This document shows, one piece after another, positions 34,802 to 45,972 of a DNA stretch of 64,000 nucleotides. The position numbers were made by a program, and so were the translations under genes. Origin of the DNA: Flammulina velutipes. Taxonomy: Eukaryota > Basidiomycota > Agaricomycetes > Agaricales > Physalacriaceae. The notes under the pieces are model-generated. The model ran no database searches. It was not told the origin of the DNA and worked only from the letters and a program-made list of their open reading frames with translations. Numbering within the stretch: the first letter of the stretch is position 1; every line of letters begins with the position of its first letter. The stretch is taken from NCBI GenBank assembly GCA_011800155.1, contig JAALGH010000011.1:1364001-1428000 (forward strand), written 5' to 3'.

Positions 34802-35883
34802 ATGATTCTAACACTCGACTATAAAGACACTGTCTCAAGCGAACCCTCATTCAACATTGCACCCCCAATCTCTATGGCTTCATCTCAGACTCAGACTATG
34901 ACTTCCACTGCTCCTCCTGGTACCCCAACTATCAAACTGTTCTCTGGACACGCAACAGTTCACGGGCGCTGTGTTCTTTCTGACCGCCGCTATGAAAATC
35001 CGCAGAATCCAACCAATCGTCTCCTTTTCAATGCTAACTTCTATCTTACTCCGAGCGACGGGACATCCTATGATAGCATTATGGGGATTCTTACCTACTT
35101 CAAGCAACCCGGAGACGAATTCAGTGATGAAAATACTGAAGAAGTCTATGATATCTCGGCCAACGTATGTATTTTGATTCTGTCATGTGTGTTCTTGGTC
35201 CACTGACTCAGTTGTTTAGATTATGTTTTCAGTTAATGCGATTCCCCAACAGTTCTTAGCTGAAGGAACTGAAGTGAGTGATTATTTCTTTTTGGGTGAT
35301 ATCATTCGGGTACGTGAATCCTTCTCTAGCATCTTATTATGGATGACAGATATCTCTCATAGATGGACTATATCGGAACAGTCTCTGAGGGCTTTGATAC
35401 CCGTCGTCGCCCAATCTTTTCCATTGCAGGTGTAGCATCCCAGATTGATGTTCAGCAAAACCGAACGTTCCAGGTTGAGGCACATCCTTATACCCACTTC
35501 GCGCATCAGAACCAATTGAAATCCTCAATTGTATTCAAGATGTTTATCCCAAACACTCCCCGGTGGAGGACTCTCCCAAAGCTCACCAACGGGGGTTACC
35601 TGACCATCGATGGATACGGAACATCAGTGACATACAATGCTGACGGTTCTCCTCAATCTATTCGGCTTGAGGTGGAGAAGGTCACACTTCAAGGCAAGCC
35701 ATCACTCCCGCCTATCAATCCAAGCACACCCGGTAAGCAAGTTCAGTGCTCATAACTGCTGGAGTCTTGAACTGATGGAACTACATAGCCACACCCTCTC
35801 CTGGAAACAATGGACACGGCAAGAAGAGGTTCAATTATGGAGACAGTCCGGCTCCCCGCAAGCGCCAGCGTACATCGAGCTAA
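34802..35883 (+). CDS. Helitron accessory protein of unknown function
   Basis: Four exons read inside the Helitron, 120 bp downstream of the helicase stop and on the same strand. The first is 34802 (or ATG 34874) to about 35165. Introns follow at about 35166-35219, 35311-35362 and 35734-35788, all GT..AG, and the stop is TAA 35881-35883. The product is about 290 residues. It begins with a Ser/Thr/Gln-rich stretch, then alternating beta-rich segments (KLFSGHATVHGRCVLSDR, LLFNANFYLTP, GILTYFKQPGDEF, VYDISAN), and ends in a basic tail PRKRQRTSS that looks like a nuclear localisation signal. The beta-rich pattern would suit an OB-type single-strand DNA-binding fold, such as the RPA-like proteins some Helitrons carry, but I see no diagnostic motif. 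It could equally be a captured host gene. Confidence 0.6.
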
Positions 35884-36154
35884 TGTATATCACATTATTT
35901 ATTTATCAACCTATCTTCTTAAATTTGAATGCTGCTACATATTTCCTAGACATAGAACTTTTATATTGATATTCTTGGTAATAAACTGGGCCACACTTCT
36001 CATGAACACTGCATCAACTACGAAATTTCGGAAAAATTGGTTACATGTAGCTCACCTGAGTGTAGCTTATGTCTGCCAGTGTCATAGCCCCAAAGTTCAA
36101 CATGCATTTCATAACTGAATATCTACATTCTTAGTCCAGAACGAAAATGGAGAG

Positions 36155-36183
36155 GCCCGTGATCCCACGGGCTATCCTGCTAG
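36155..36183 (+). other. Helitron 3' terminus: hairpin plus CTAG
   Basis: Stem GCCCGTG (36155-36161) pairs with CACGGGC (36166-36172) around ATCC. TATCCTG follows, then CTAG, with T at 36184. This is the replication terminator of Helitrons and marks the right boundary. Confidence 0.85.
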
Positions 36184-36834
36184 TCACTTGTCAAAGCGAG
36201 TCACAAACGTGGTCCCCTTCGGCAATTTCCGTCAATGCTTTCTTTCGAGCCACATTCTGCCACATTTAACTGAGTTTCGAAAGTGGTGCTTGCCTTACTT
36301 ATGGTGGACATACTTTGACGCGCTGGGGCCAACAATTCACTGGACTGCCGCTTCGATCCGCTTTCCTACTCTGGGGACTTGGTGTCGCAAATGATTCTCC
36401 AAAGGCGTAGACATTTCTCGAGTGTTCTCCGTTCGCGGAAGAATGCACGTACACTTTGCGTGCATAGCATACGGAAGCGCTACCCATATTCTGTGATTCT
36501 CGGTTGGCCCGACTCCCTCCTACCCCAATTGGACGACACGCCTTCGCGCTGACTACTCAACCCATTGATATATCATCAACACTTCGACTCCCGGCACCAT
36601 CTCATCAATTCACAAGCACTCGTCAGTGTGCTCTCGCCGGCCTATGACTCGATTCACTTCGATGACGGTGGATATAGCTGATTGCCGAATCTGTGTGCAC
36701 TGCCAGCACCTTAGCCTAAATGTAACTATATTATAGTAAGGCCGACTCAGTCACCCGCCGTCTTTACTAACACATTCTTCCAGTTGTCAGAGTGCCGGTA
36801 CAGGAGGCAATTCGTCATGCTCTCGCCAGAGTGG
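36184..36834. other. Host flank right of the Helitron, no gene
   Basis: Short frames only. The right part is the promoter region of the Zn2Cys6 gene. Confidence 0.5.
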
Positions 36835-36843
36835 TATAAAAGG
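36835..36843 (+). promoter_or_regulatory. TATA box of the Zn2Cys6 regulator gene
   Basis: TATAAAAGG lies 60 nt upstream of the ATG at 36903, a canonical fungal core promoter. Confidence 0.6.
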
Positions 36844-36902
36844 CAGCGCAAGCCTCCATTTTCATGATTATTGATTGTATTCGACTCAGCTCATCAGTAA
36901 AA

Positions 36903-38876
36903 ATGTCACGTACAGCACCTCAAGCTCCCCGTGGACTCCCAAGAGGACAGGCTTGCATTCATTGTCGAAGAAGGAAAATGGTAAGCTGCATATCCATAAC
37001 AAATCGCCACCTGCCGGGTGCTAATCATTATTGGCAGCGATGCGACGGCGTTCGCCCCGTATGTGGATCATGCATGCGCGTCAATAGGCCCGAAGACTGC
37101 CAGTACACAGACGAGGGACGCTCTAGAATAGAGTACTTAGAAGATACCATCGCTACGGTTGAAGCTCGCATCAAGGAGTTAGAGCAGCCCCGGTCAGGAA
37201 TAGCTATAGGACAGCCGGTGCTTCTGCACCAACCATACATGCCAACGAATGGTACGGGTCTCCTTCGACACCTCACAAATAATCCTTAACTCATCAAACT
37301 TCTACCACAGATGAATGGTGGCAAACACTTGATCCCCCGATCGCGACGAGGACAATCATGTATGTAAGTCTCGTCACAAATTTAGAGAATCTTCCTGACT
37401 TCGAACAGTATAAACAAGTTCCTGCCTTTCGCGGCTGATGTCGGGTTTTCCATGAATCCTACGCGATTTAGGGCAAGGGTGCTACTATCAGACGACGATG
37501 CAGAGAGCCATCTCCGCCCGATCCCTGCGCTTCTAAGTGCAGCCTATCTCTGGGGAATTCACTGGTCGAACTCTGACACTCTCAAAGCGCACACGGAGGT
37601 TTATCTCGACCGGGCGCTATCTTCACTGTCCACGGCGCTCCCCAGTCAGGCTGACCAGATCATGCAGACACTTCAAGCTCATTTCCTCGTCGGGTACTAT
37701 TTGCTTTCAGCTGGACGATTACTGGAAGGGAAGTACCATATCTCAGCGGCGTTGTCAATCGGGATGGGTGGCGGATTGAACAAAATCCGAACGACTAATC
37801 CAGAGGAGGTGCCCGGTACAGCATTGGCGCCACCTGTCGATAGTATCGAGGAAGGTGAAAGGGTTGATATGCTCTGGATGGCTCTCTTCATCGACAGAAC
37901 TTGGGCAGTCTTCCTGAAAACTGTACCTGATTTGAATCCCAATCCAATGGCAGAATATCGTACGGATACTCCTTGGCCACTAGAAGACGAAGGATACGAA
38001 AATGTAGGTAGAACCTTCGTCCTGTGTCACGATAAAGTAGTTAATGGTGTTGGTAGGGCGGATTCCATCCTGATTTCCGGAGTAGACATACAATTCGAAG
38101 GTTTTTAGAAGGACATCCTGATCCAGCCGTCAACGAATTCAATACCAAGGCACTATTGACGAAATCCGCGATCTTGTGGGAGAGGGCCTATCATTTTTGG
38201 AATGGGGGTGAGCGTAGTTCGATTGCGTTGTACAACGGTTTAATACGTCGTTTAGACCTTACTACAGAACAACATGGAGAGTACCTGACGTTTGAGGCAT
38301 TGGACCGTCTGCTTGAGAGCCTTCGACGGAGCCTGATCCCACCTAATCAATTGGTGAATCGGACCCCAGCGAAACTACGAAGATTGTTTGTCTCTCATAG
38401 CTTGACGTATATGGGTATTTTGCAGCTACATAGTGGCCTGGCGAGAAGGAACGCACAGTCTGGACAGAAGACTCTCCTTGCGGCGACAACGATCTTCCGA
38501 ATGGTTACCACGACTCGGTTGGGTACCATGGCAGAGTTTATCAATCCGATAATGGGTGTAAGTATACAATCTATTGCGTTCTATACAATCTTTCTCACCA
38601 ATCCCTCTAGACGGTTTGGGTGACGGCGGGGTCCTTTCTTTTTGAAGAATTAGCTCGTCTGAAATCTCTCAGACTGCGTCCTGGTGAGATGACAGATTCT
38701 GAACGCACGCTCAAAGTACTGGTTGATGATGCGTTGAACAATATGCAGCCGTTGGCGCGTTCGTCTATCTTGATGAGTACGTGGTTTCTACCATTATTAT
38801 ATATTCAATTGACCATCTCTTAGGCAGTCAATTACAGCAGCTTCAGGACGCGTACCACGCGGTATTGTCTAACTGA
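36903..38876 (+). CDS. Zn2Cys6 fungal transcription factor
   Basis: Seven exons can be read in phase: 36903-36980, 37038-37251, 37311-37359, 37409-38003, 38057-38557, 38611-38776 and 38824-38876, with introns of 47-59 nt. The product is about 550 residues. The N terminus, spliced across intron 1, gives the binuclear zinc cluster ACIHCRRRKM-RCDGVRPVCGSCM..NRPEDC (six cysteines, C-x2-C-x6-C-x5-C-x2-C-x7-C). A short coiled coil for dimerisation follows (RIEYLEDTIATVEARIKELEQ). The middle region is the fungal-specific transcription factor domain: WWQTLDPP, NKFLPFAADVGF, NPTRF, HFLVGYYLLSAGR, and IRRFLEGHPDPAV after intron 4. The wording is close to other mushroom regulators, but the regulated pathway cannot be named: the neighbours are a Helitron and an F-box gene, not a clear metabolic cluster. 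Confidence 0.82.
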
Positions 38877-39372
38877 CTCCTTTGTATCACATTTGTTCTG
38901 CTTCCTTATTATACTTGGAGCCATAGAACTATAGTCGATATTAATTAGACTTACTTACATGTCTACTTGCTGCTAGTGTGTATGCTTACGGCACCTTGTT
39001 GATAAAACGTGGTTGTGGCGTTGAGATCAATGATGACGCCAAGGTTGTCCTTGGCCTTAGATTAGGACTGCCACGCTGAAAGCGTTTGCTTGCTGTCCTC
39101 CTGTCGTCTGCTTGAACACTTGGAGCACCTTGGCTATGCACCTTGCGCCCGTTTCCTTACGTACTTGGCTACATGATGGTCTCCCATGTTCTGGACCCGG
39201 CTTGAAGACCCGATCCGTTGTACTGTTTCACTCCATTTCGAATACCTGCTTCGTTCATAGTCCTCTCATCCCCATTTCTTAATGCTTTTTGAGCATCCAC
39301 ACTGCTCGGTATGGCATTTTAGCAATCTTTAATAAGAGATACAGCACTCAATACGTTCATTGCAGGTTTTCA
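38877..39372. other. Intergenic, no gene
   Basis: AT-rich with short frames only. The open frame upstream of 39373 lacks an ATG. Confidence 0.5.
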
Positions 39373-40755
39373 ATGTCGCTGGGTGTCACAGACATACCGC
39401 CAGAGCTCCTAGGAGACATTTTCTCCCTCTGCGCCCAATACTGTCCTGATGCACCAGTAATCCTCTCTGTCGTCTGCAAACGCTTTCGCGCCATCGCCTT
39501 GGGCACGCCCCGTGCGTGGACAAGCCTCCGACTTTGCGTCAGCCGTGAAGGCGAGCGCGAGGTCATTCGCAAAGCTGGTCTTTGGCTGTCGCTCGCAGGA
39601 GCGTGCTGCGTAGGCCTTTACATCGACATTGAAGGGCAAACGGCTGCTTTCGCCGAATCGCACCCTTTTTTAATCGCGTTCCTACAACACCATACCGAAC
39701 GCATCGGTTCACTCAACGTCCGGTCTCAGACTGAGTACGCTGCCCACTCCTTCTTGAACGCAATATACTGTCCTCTCCCTTTTTCGCCTTCTCCCTCCCA
39801 GCTCCCTCTCAAAGCACTCCGCATTCGAATATCCGGTCCTTCACCCGGCTTACCAGCTTCATCGGCCGCCATGTCCGTTTTCCACTCGTTGGAACTACTA
39901 CCGCAGCTCAAGTCGCTCCAGTTGACTAACCATCTATTGCCGTCGGTCTACACCCCAGACCTCCATAATCTACTATCTCTCAGCGTTATCCGTCCTCTCA
40001 AAGCTCCTCCTATTACCTTATCCCAGCTCATCCAAATCGTCGAAGCCGCTCCACATCTCATTGAGCTAGAGATTTCCGCACGCGTCGCCTCCGACAGCGT
40101 CTCTACGGAGTTCCATCTCCCCCACCTCAAACGCCTTTCTCTGCGGACCAATCGTGTGCCCCTCCTCCTGGAGACATTCATTGCCCCGTCGCTCGAGGAG
40201 CTGCACATCAATGACCTCGACGGAAAGAGGCACGCGGCGTCGGACGAACTGATTAGTTCATTCCAACATCTGACTCGAAACCTCATGTCCATGGGGACTC
40301 TAGACTGGCCTCTGCGCACATTGGAGGTCGAAGGAGTTTCCTTCCATTGGGAAGCCGAGAGCATGCGGCTATGGGAGTGGTGCCTAGCGAGGATGAAAAA
40401 ATTGGACGATTTTTCGTTCACCTCCACCGACGATGACTTTGGTCGGTTCGTTGACCTGCTGGTTGACGACGGTGCCGTCTGTCCCGCTTTGCGCACTCTG
40501 CGTTTGGGAGGGTTCTACTCCCTTGGCCACGGTGACAGGTTGCAGGAAGCGCGTCATGGGCTCGAAGTCATCCTTAACTGGAGCTCCCACGAACGTCCGC
40601 GCCAGCCTTTGGCACCCGGGATTGGCAAAGGGCTTGGATTTGGATCGCGCTTCGCTATCAAACATATTACTGACGGTGGACATTCGCATCATCATACTAG
40701 TACATTCAAGGGCACGAAGTTCGTTCTTACACCCGAACTTGAAAAAGGATGGTAG
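39373..40755 (+). CDS. F-box protein
   Basis: Single exon of 460 residues with an ATG at 39373. The F-box lies at residues 6-50 (VTDIPPELLGDIFSLCAQYC..VILSVVCKRFRAIALGTPRAWTSL), the Skp1-binding module of SCF ubiquitin ligases. The remainder is leucine-rich with irregular repeats (LKALRIRISG, LKSLQLTNHLLP, LIELEISARV, LKRLSLRTN, LEELHINDL, LRTLEVEGVSF, LRTLRLGGFYSL) that likely form a solenoid for substrate binding. No close family name can be given. Unlike the F-box gene at 18.7-20.4 kb, the frame here is unbroken. Confidence 0.8.
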   Translation: MSLGVTDIPPELLGDIFSLCAQYCPDAPVILSVVCKRFRAIALGTPRAWTSLRLCVSREGEREVIRKAGLWLSLAGACCVGLYIDIEGQTAAFAESHPFLIAFLQHHTERIGSLNVRSQTEYAAHSFLNAIYCPLPFSPSPSQLPLKALRIRISGPSPGLPASSAAMSVFHSLELLPQLKSLQLTNHLLPSVYTPDLHNLLSLSVIRPLKAPPITLSQLIQIVEAAPHLIELEISARVASDSVSTEFHLPHLKRLSLRTNRVPLLLETFIAPSLEELHINDLDGKRHAASDELISSFQHLTRNLMSMGTLDWPLRTLEVEGVSFHWEAESMRLWEWCLARMKKLDDFSFTSTDDDFGRFVDLLVDDGAVCPALRTLRLGGFYSLGHGDRLQEARHGLEVILNWSSHERPRQPLAPGIGKGLGFGSRFAIKHITDGGHSHHHTSTFKGTKFVLTPELEKGW

Positions 40756-41856
40756 ATCATAGAATATCTTTATAATTCTCATAATATGTTCTACTCGCCA
40801 TGTGTATCGTTAAGCACACACACTGTTTCTTTACTTGGTAGTTGTTGGTTCCGAATTAACTGTTGTTGCACGAGGTTTAACAAGTTGCGTACACCGTTGA
40901 GCTGTAAACTGTGGCGGTAATTTGATGCGGTCCGATGGTGCTTACATAATGGCCGCCTTCTCTCAACCACAGTTTGACTCTCTATGGTCGTTCCTTACTT
41001 GGAGTCTCTGGGAATTGAAGCCAATTGAAGATGCTTATAGTCAACTCGTCGAGCTCGTAGCTCAACTATCTACATTACCTGGGTCGACCCGGCGTCCCAG
41101 CCCAGACGCGTAGTGCGCACTCTATGATTGTTATACTCGGAAACTGGCACTACTACCGAAAAGATAACATTCGTCCATGAAACGTTCTCGATTCCGAATC
41201 GGTGTCGATATGTCTGCTATCTCTGCATATCTTGCGGAAATCCGCTTGAAATATCATGATGGTACCTCCTCGTGATGTTGTTTGCAAGTTTCGCGTTTTG
41301 TCGTGTTGGGGACGCGAAGGACCATGAAACAACTGGATGGACCTCACCGTATGCTTTTCTAGTCCGTCGTTCGAGTTGTTGACACTCACTGTCTGTACAG
41401 AGCGTCATATTCCATCAAGCTCGCTCGCGGAGGCACTTGCACTCTGGCTTTGACGGCGGTATGCAAATTGTTTGCCTCAATGATGAAATAGTATCTGCAA
41501 TCAATCCATGATCACCATCATGTTGATTCTGTTCCCCCAACACGAACTCGGCGTTGTGAAAGACCTCAAAGGGCTTAAAAGTTGCATGAGGTTTATTGCT
41601 TCCTATCGAATAGGACCTGCCCGTTCGCCAGAGATGATAAAACCGACTAGGCACCGGGGTGCTTCGCTCATATATTAGAGGCCATCATCGCTCTGGGCCG
41701 AGGTTGGCGCCACGTCTGCAACTGTCTTCCATGATGCTAGCAGAAGCATCCTATGATCCAAACGCGGGTCTGAGCAGGCAACAGGTGAGTAGCCTAAGAT
41801 CCCTCGGCGCACAATCTCACTAGGTCCTTCAGAGACGCAATTCATTCCGCGCAGTG
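40756..41856. other. Intergenic, about 1.1 kb, no gene recognised
   Basis: Several short frames (40922-41113 on plus, 41153-41654 on minus) without recognisable domains or splice-consistent extension. Confidence 0.45.
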
Positions 41857-43622
41857 ATGTCGACTGCACTCGAGTCCTCTTTCCTCCTATTAGAGAAAAC
41901 TCCCTCTCCCATCTCCCCACGATCTGTTCCTCTACATCGCCAGCCTAGTATGGCCAGTTCTATGGCATCTACAAGCTCATCTGCGGGTTTTACACCCAAC
42001 TACTCACAGAGTAGCTTCCAGTCTTCGATACCTGGAATTCCAGATGAATTCAGGGGTCCTCCCGAACCCTTTCCATCTGTCGGTGGTTAGTGATCTTCGC
42101 CTATCTGCTGTTCTGGTAATTCCATAGCTAACGCGCATTGTCAGCCGGCCGGCATAGACGTCTTCCTTCTGACCTCCACCGCGTCTCGTCTGAAAGCTCT
42201 GCGAACAGTGCGAAGAGTCAAACTCCTGGTCAAGTTCGCGTCGTTGGCCGTGGAGGTGCAGGTTCCAAACCTAGAGCACCCAAACACGTCGTCGTAACGT
42301 CTACTACTACCACAACTAGCAGCGCTTCCTCGATGTCGCCCTCACATTCAGACTTCCTTCCGTCTGTATTAAAGGACGGGAAACCCGCTGTTCGCGTCAT
42401 GGGCCGTGGAGGTTCTGGTTCTTCTCATCGCAAGATTTCGACTAAGGGGTTGAAAAGCAAGCCTTCGCTTCCCTCTGTGTTGGAGCACCATGACAGATAC
42501 CCAGCCCCCCAGTCCGCCTCTCGACCTCACGAAGCCAGTGGATCTTCCAACTCCCATATATACCCTCCTCCAGTGCCCAAGATAGTGACGTCCATCCCCT
42601 CTTCGGTCCCTGCGAAGCCACCTATCGTGCGATACGGAGGAAGAGGCGGTGCGGGCTCCAAACCTCGTCAGCTCGACTCTACTCCCAAGCTGAAGATTCC
42701 CTCAAGGTGGAAAATGAAATCCACCGCCAAGGCCAATTCCAAAGGCAAAGAACGCGCGAGGAGCGACAGCCTTCCGAGTAGTGTGGATTCACGCCCGATC
42801 GTTGGCGATGCTGCGTCGGAAGTCAGCTCTATGCATTTCGCCCCGGTCGCGTTGCCTAAGCCAGTTCCGCCTCCTCGTCAGCCGTACAGCGACACCGCGT
42901 ACGATGAGCCTCCTCCGCCGTCCCCCGCCGATGCCCAGCCTTCTTCGGCGTCCATTCATTCGATTTCTTCCGTAGAGACAGACACACCTCCTTTACCTCC
43001 CGTGAGACGACGACATAAACTCGCTCAAACGCTTGGGGAGGACGTTGACCGAGAGTTTGTGTTTGTCAAGAGCAAACGGGAGGCTGTGCGGATGTCTGGA
43101 AGGATGGTCAAACCCTCCTTAGTGCTGACTTCGAGACCTCTCCCCCCTCTTCCTCATCCGAAGCCTCCCCATCGACATTTCCTTTCCACTGATCGCAAAG
43201 CCGATATCGCAACAATCCCTATGGATGATTTGACGAGGAGAGATAGCGAGTCCGAGTTGGAGTCGGTCGATGATGCATACAACTTGGTCAGGCAGCGGGC
43301 AGACCCAGGAGCTCGCCGATCAGCGCTAGAGAAGGATGCGAAGAAGGCAGATCACTTGTACGAGCAGAAAGAAGACGACGAAGACGACAATTTCTCGATG
43401 ATACCACCTAACTATCCTTTCAGTCGACCGGATTCGCCGTTTTCTAACGCCTTTGTCCCGATTGATCATCCATCGTCTCTCGATAGCGTGTTGAAGCAGA
43501 CTGCGCATGGGGAGGATGCCTTCGTTGTATCGAGGGATGAAACGCGCGCTTCCCATGGTTGGGTCGGGCAGTGGAACCGCAGAGATATTCGAGATGTTGT
43601 AAGCGCTCTCAGAGATCTCTAA
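41857..43622 (+). CDS. GRGGxGS-repeat protein (DUF3602-like), disordered
   Basis: Two exons, 41857-42085 and 42146-43622, with a 60-nt intron joined in phase; about 568 residues. Three copies of a short repeat, VRVVGRGGAGSKPR, VRVMGRGGSGSSHRK and VRYGGRGGAGSKPR (about 42230-42275, 42390-42440 and 42625-42675), recall the GRGGAGN repeats of fungal DUF3602 proteins. Most of the chain is serine- and proline-rich and probably unstructured, with acidic blocks (EDDEDDN) toward the C terminus. No enzyme motif, signal peptide or membrane segment is visible. The function is unknown; DUF3602 itself has no established role. Confidence 0.6.
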
Positions 43623-43706
43623 ACTCGAGTTGTACACTTTCTTTTGTGTTTGTATTCCTAACGAGCATGTAAACTACTCAGCTAATTTAAACATTATCAT
43701 TATTCT

Positions 43707-44923
43707 TCACTTCTCGGCTGTCCATTCCTCATGTCGCTTTACTAGCGCGGCGATGATGTCCTCTTCTATCTCCTTGTCGGGGTGGGTGGAAAGGTCGATT
43801 TTGAGCCACGATTCGGTGAAAGGAGTGCTACTGCCTTGGCTATTTCGGGATACGAAGACAACCTCAAATTTACGCCGGTTTAGGTCGTTACCGATGACCA
43901 CTTGATGACCATATCGTTCCAGCGCGCCATGTGCCTTCGGAATAAGCAAGTTGGGATCCGTTTCCAACTAGAGCGCGCAGGGTTAATATCAAGGGAGGAT
44001 GGCAAGAACGAAGATGGACCTTGAAGGAGACGATGAAACCATCATGCGTCCATTCGTCCACCATGGACTTGAGGATCTTGGGTACCTGATCCATTTCGAT
44101 GAGGAGGCTGCCCTTTCCTGACTGGATCTTGTGTTCCGACTATGAGATTGTTATTAACCAGACAGAGGTGAGGGAAAAGAGAACAAGATTGTACCATTTT
44201 CTGACGCGGCAGGAAAAAGTCGCTGACTGCTGCTGCGAGATAGTACATCGCGCGGCGTCGCATTACGGAGAGTTCTTGAGAGACAGCGCGGAGGAGCCAG
44301 AGGTAGTCGTTGACGGTGACAAAAGTAAGGGTGAGCAACGTCTCCGCTGCGCTGACGGACTTGTAGGCAGTGAGGACCTGGAAGAGATGATCTCGCTTTT
44401 CTGGCGCTACTCCAATAATTTCTGGATGCGCCGGATCGATATCAAGGAGATCCAAGAAGGGATTCGTGGAATGGGAGTAGTGTCGACTGAAGGGCTGCAG
44501 ACTGAACTGGCGGTGCATAAATATGACGGCGTAGCCAGCTTGCAGGAAGTACTCCGCAGAAGTAGCACCCCGAGTTCCTAAAGAATCATTAGCGGGAGAC
44601 AGACTTCGGGATGCGTACGGACCGGCACTAAAGTTGTCCAAAAATCGGACACTGCAGGGGCTAGTTAGCTTGCGCGTTAGAATGTCCGGCGAGCTTACAC
44701 ATTGAGCTCTAAAGGCACGGTGGTTCCACCACTCTAGGTTTGTTTTGTATCAGTGTGAATGTTAATATAGCACGCTACTCACCGTGACCAAGACAACCTT
44801 TCGGTTTTGTTTTATCTGCTTTGATACGAAATTGCGCACCTTTTCAACGCTGCTGTCGAGTCCATGGGGAGTCCCTTGCGTAGCAAAGTAGCTCTCTGCG
44901 GAGAATTCGTTGGCCATTGACAT
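43707..44923 (-). CDS. Phosphopantothenate-cysteine ligase
   Basis: Six exons on the minus strand: 44783-44923, 44699-44733, 44623-44651, 44195-44577, 44020-44139 and 43707-43967, totalling 322 codons with all phases consistent. The enzyme joins cysteine to 4'-phosphopantothenate using a nucleotide triphosphate, the second step of coenzyme A synthesis. Exons 1-3 together give [28 protein letters not shown], followed by GTRGATSAEYFLQAGYAVIFMHR, the eukaryotic ligase signature. Further matches are YYLAAAVSDFFLP (about 44,215-44,250), EHKIQSGKG, MVDEWTHDGFIVSFKLETD and LERYGHQVVIGNDL. The length suits the family. Very small exons (35 and 29 nt) lie in the conserved N-terminal motif, so automatic gene finders may miss them. 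Confidence 0.9.
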
Positions 44924-45460
44924 GGATGTTCTTCGCTGTCCGATTCATCGTGACCCGGGGCAGCACAGCCACTTCCGTCGATCTTCCCGCGAAGCCTTGT
45001 CTTCGGGAGTCGGGGCTAGATTATAGAATACTTTCGGATTCTCTTGTGCGCTATTATTTTCCATTCGGATAAGCCGGAGTTGGTCTAGCGCATGCCTCGG
45101 TTTGATCTCTGCAAGAAAACTCGATGGCAAATGGTAAGGAACTGGTATCAACTCAATGCCGCTGTAGTTTGAATCAATCAATTCAGTAAGCCGTTTTGAT
45201 CCGCCAAGCCATCTTGTTTGCCGCCCTCGATGTGGCGTCCCTCATCACGCGCGAAGCTGTGGTTCACATTGGGTTCACAACCTCTCGTTTCCCCGGAAAG
45301 TGAATGTCAATTCTCCAAATAGCCCTTTCAGTGTCTTATCTCACCAATTGCGTACTTGCATATGTATTCAATCACTTGACCACCCAGGCCTTCCCTCCAG
45401 TTCTCACGGGACACTTGTCAAGGACGGGTCTCAAAACCTCTTTCCCTTCTACAATCACAC
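44924..45460. other. Intergenic between the CoA ligase and the small membrane protein
   Basis: Short minus-strand frame at 44945-45181 without recognisable features. No gene called. Confidence 0.45.
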
Positions 45461-45972
45461 ATGTCTTTGCACAACCTTTCCATTCTCTCTCGCGTCAACA
45501 AAGCCGATCCCAAGTTCTTCTCCCCCACCTCTTCACCGCCAATCGTCATCGCTTTTCTCTGTGTCGGAACGTTTGGTGTTGGGATCTTGGCTATTTTGGG
45601 GTGGACGAGGCAGTTCAACAGGTGGTGGTACGCCCCAGACATCCCGACGGTCTTTGCGCCAGATCCGCCTGAGCCTGAACTATGGGATGCATGGGTTCGA
45701 CCATATGATTCTGGGTTTGTGGAAGTGCATGATTTCAAGGTAACAAACTTTCAGGATCTTATAAGTTTGGGTGACAATAGACATAGAAGCCTTTATGTGG
45801 CGCCAGCTTTGATGGGCAGACATCAGACCTGGACAAGCCGCACTGTCAGGAGGACGCTACACAATTGCAGTTGGCTGTCATCATTGCCATGCCTCGATCG
45901 TCCCCGAGGAACGTCCCGCTCGAATATTCAATTGGCATATGCAGAACACCATGGCACAGGTATGAGGGCTAA
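45461..45972 (+). CDS. Small single-pass membrane protein, copy 1
   Basis: Two exons, 45461-45739 and 45787-45972, with a 47-nt intron in phase 0; 154 residues. Near residues 24-45 is a strongly hydrophobic helix (PPIVIAFLCVGTFGVGILAILGW) followed by RQFNRWWY. The rest is soluble, with PELWDAWVRPYDSGF and the second exon's LQLAVIIAMPRSSPRN. The exon 2 frame was chosen because it alone gives a clean stop and is conserved in the copy at 51964-52475. A single transmembrane segment followed by a short tail is all that can be said. It faces its paralogue across 6 kb of sequence. Confidence 0.62.

Larger units (their letters stand above)
28391..36183 (+). mobile_element. Helitron, apparently complete, about 7.8 kb
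   Basis: A rolling-circle transposon carrying a Rep/helicase gene and an accessory gene. The 3' end is clear: a 7-bp stem hairpin at 36155-36172 (GCCCGTG/CACGGGC, loop ATCC), seven bases, then CTAG at 36180-36183 followed by host T. This matches the classic Helitron end (hairpin about 10-12 nt before CTRR, insertion between A and T). The 5' end is inferred at TC 28391-28392, preceded by host A, because it immediately precedes a perfect 16-bp inverted repeat and lies 200 bp upstream of the first possible coding exon. No terminal inverted repeat or target duplication is expected for this class. The coding genes look intact. Confidence 0.75.

Noticed and set aside
36299..36487. Minus-strand short frame right of the Helitron
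   Set aside because: Sixty-two codons without domain, start context or partner exon.
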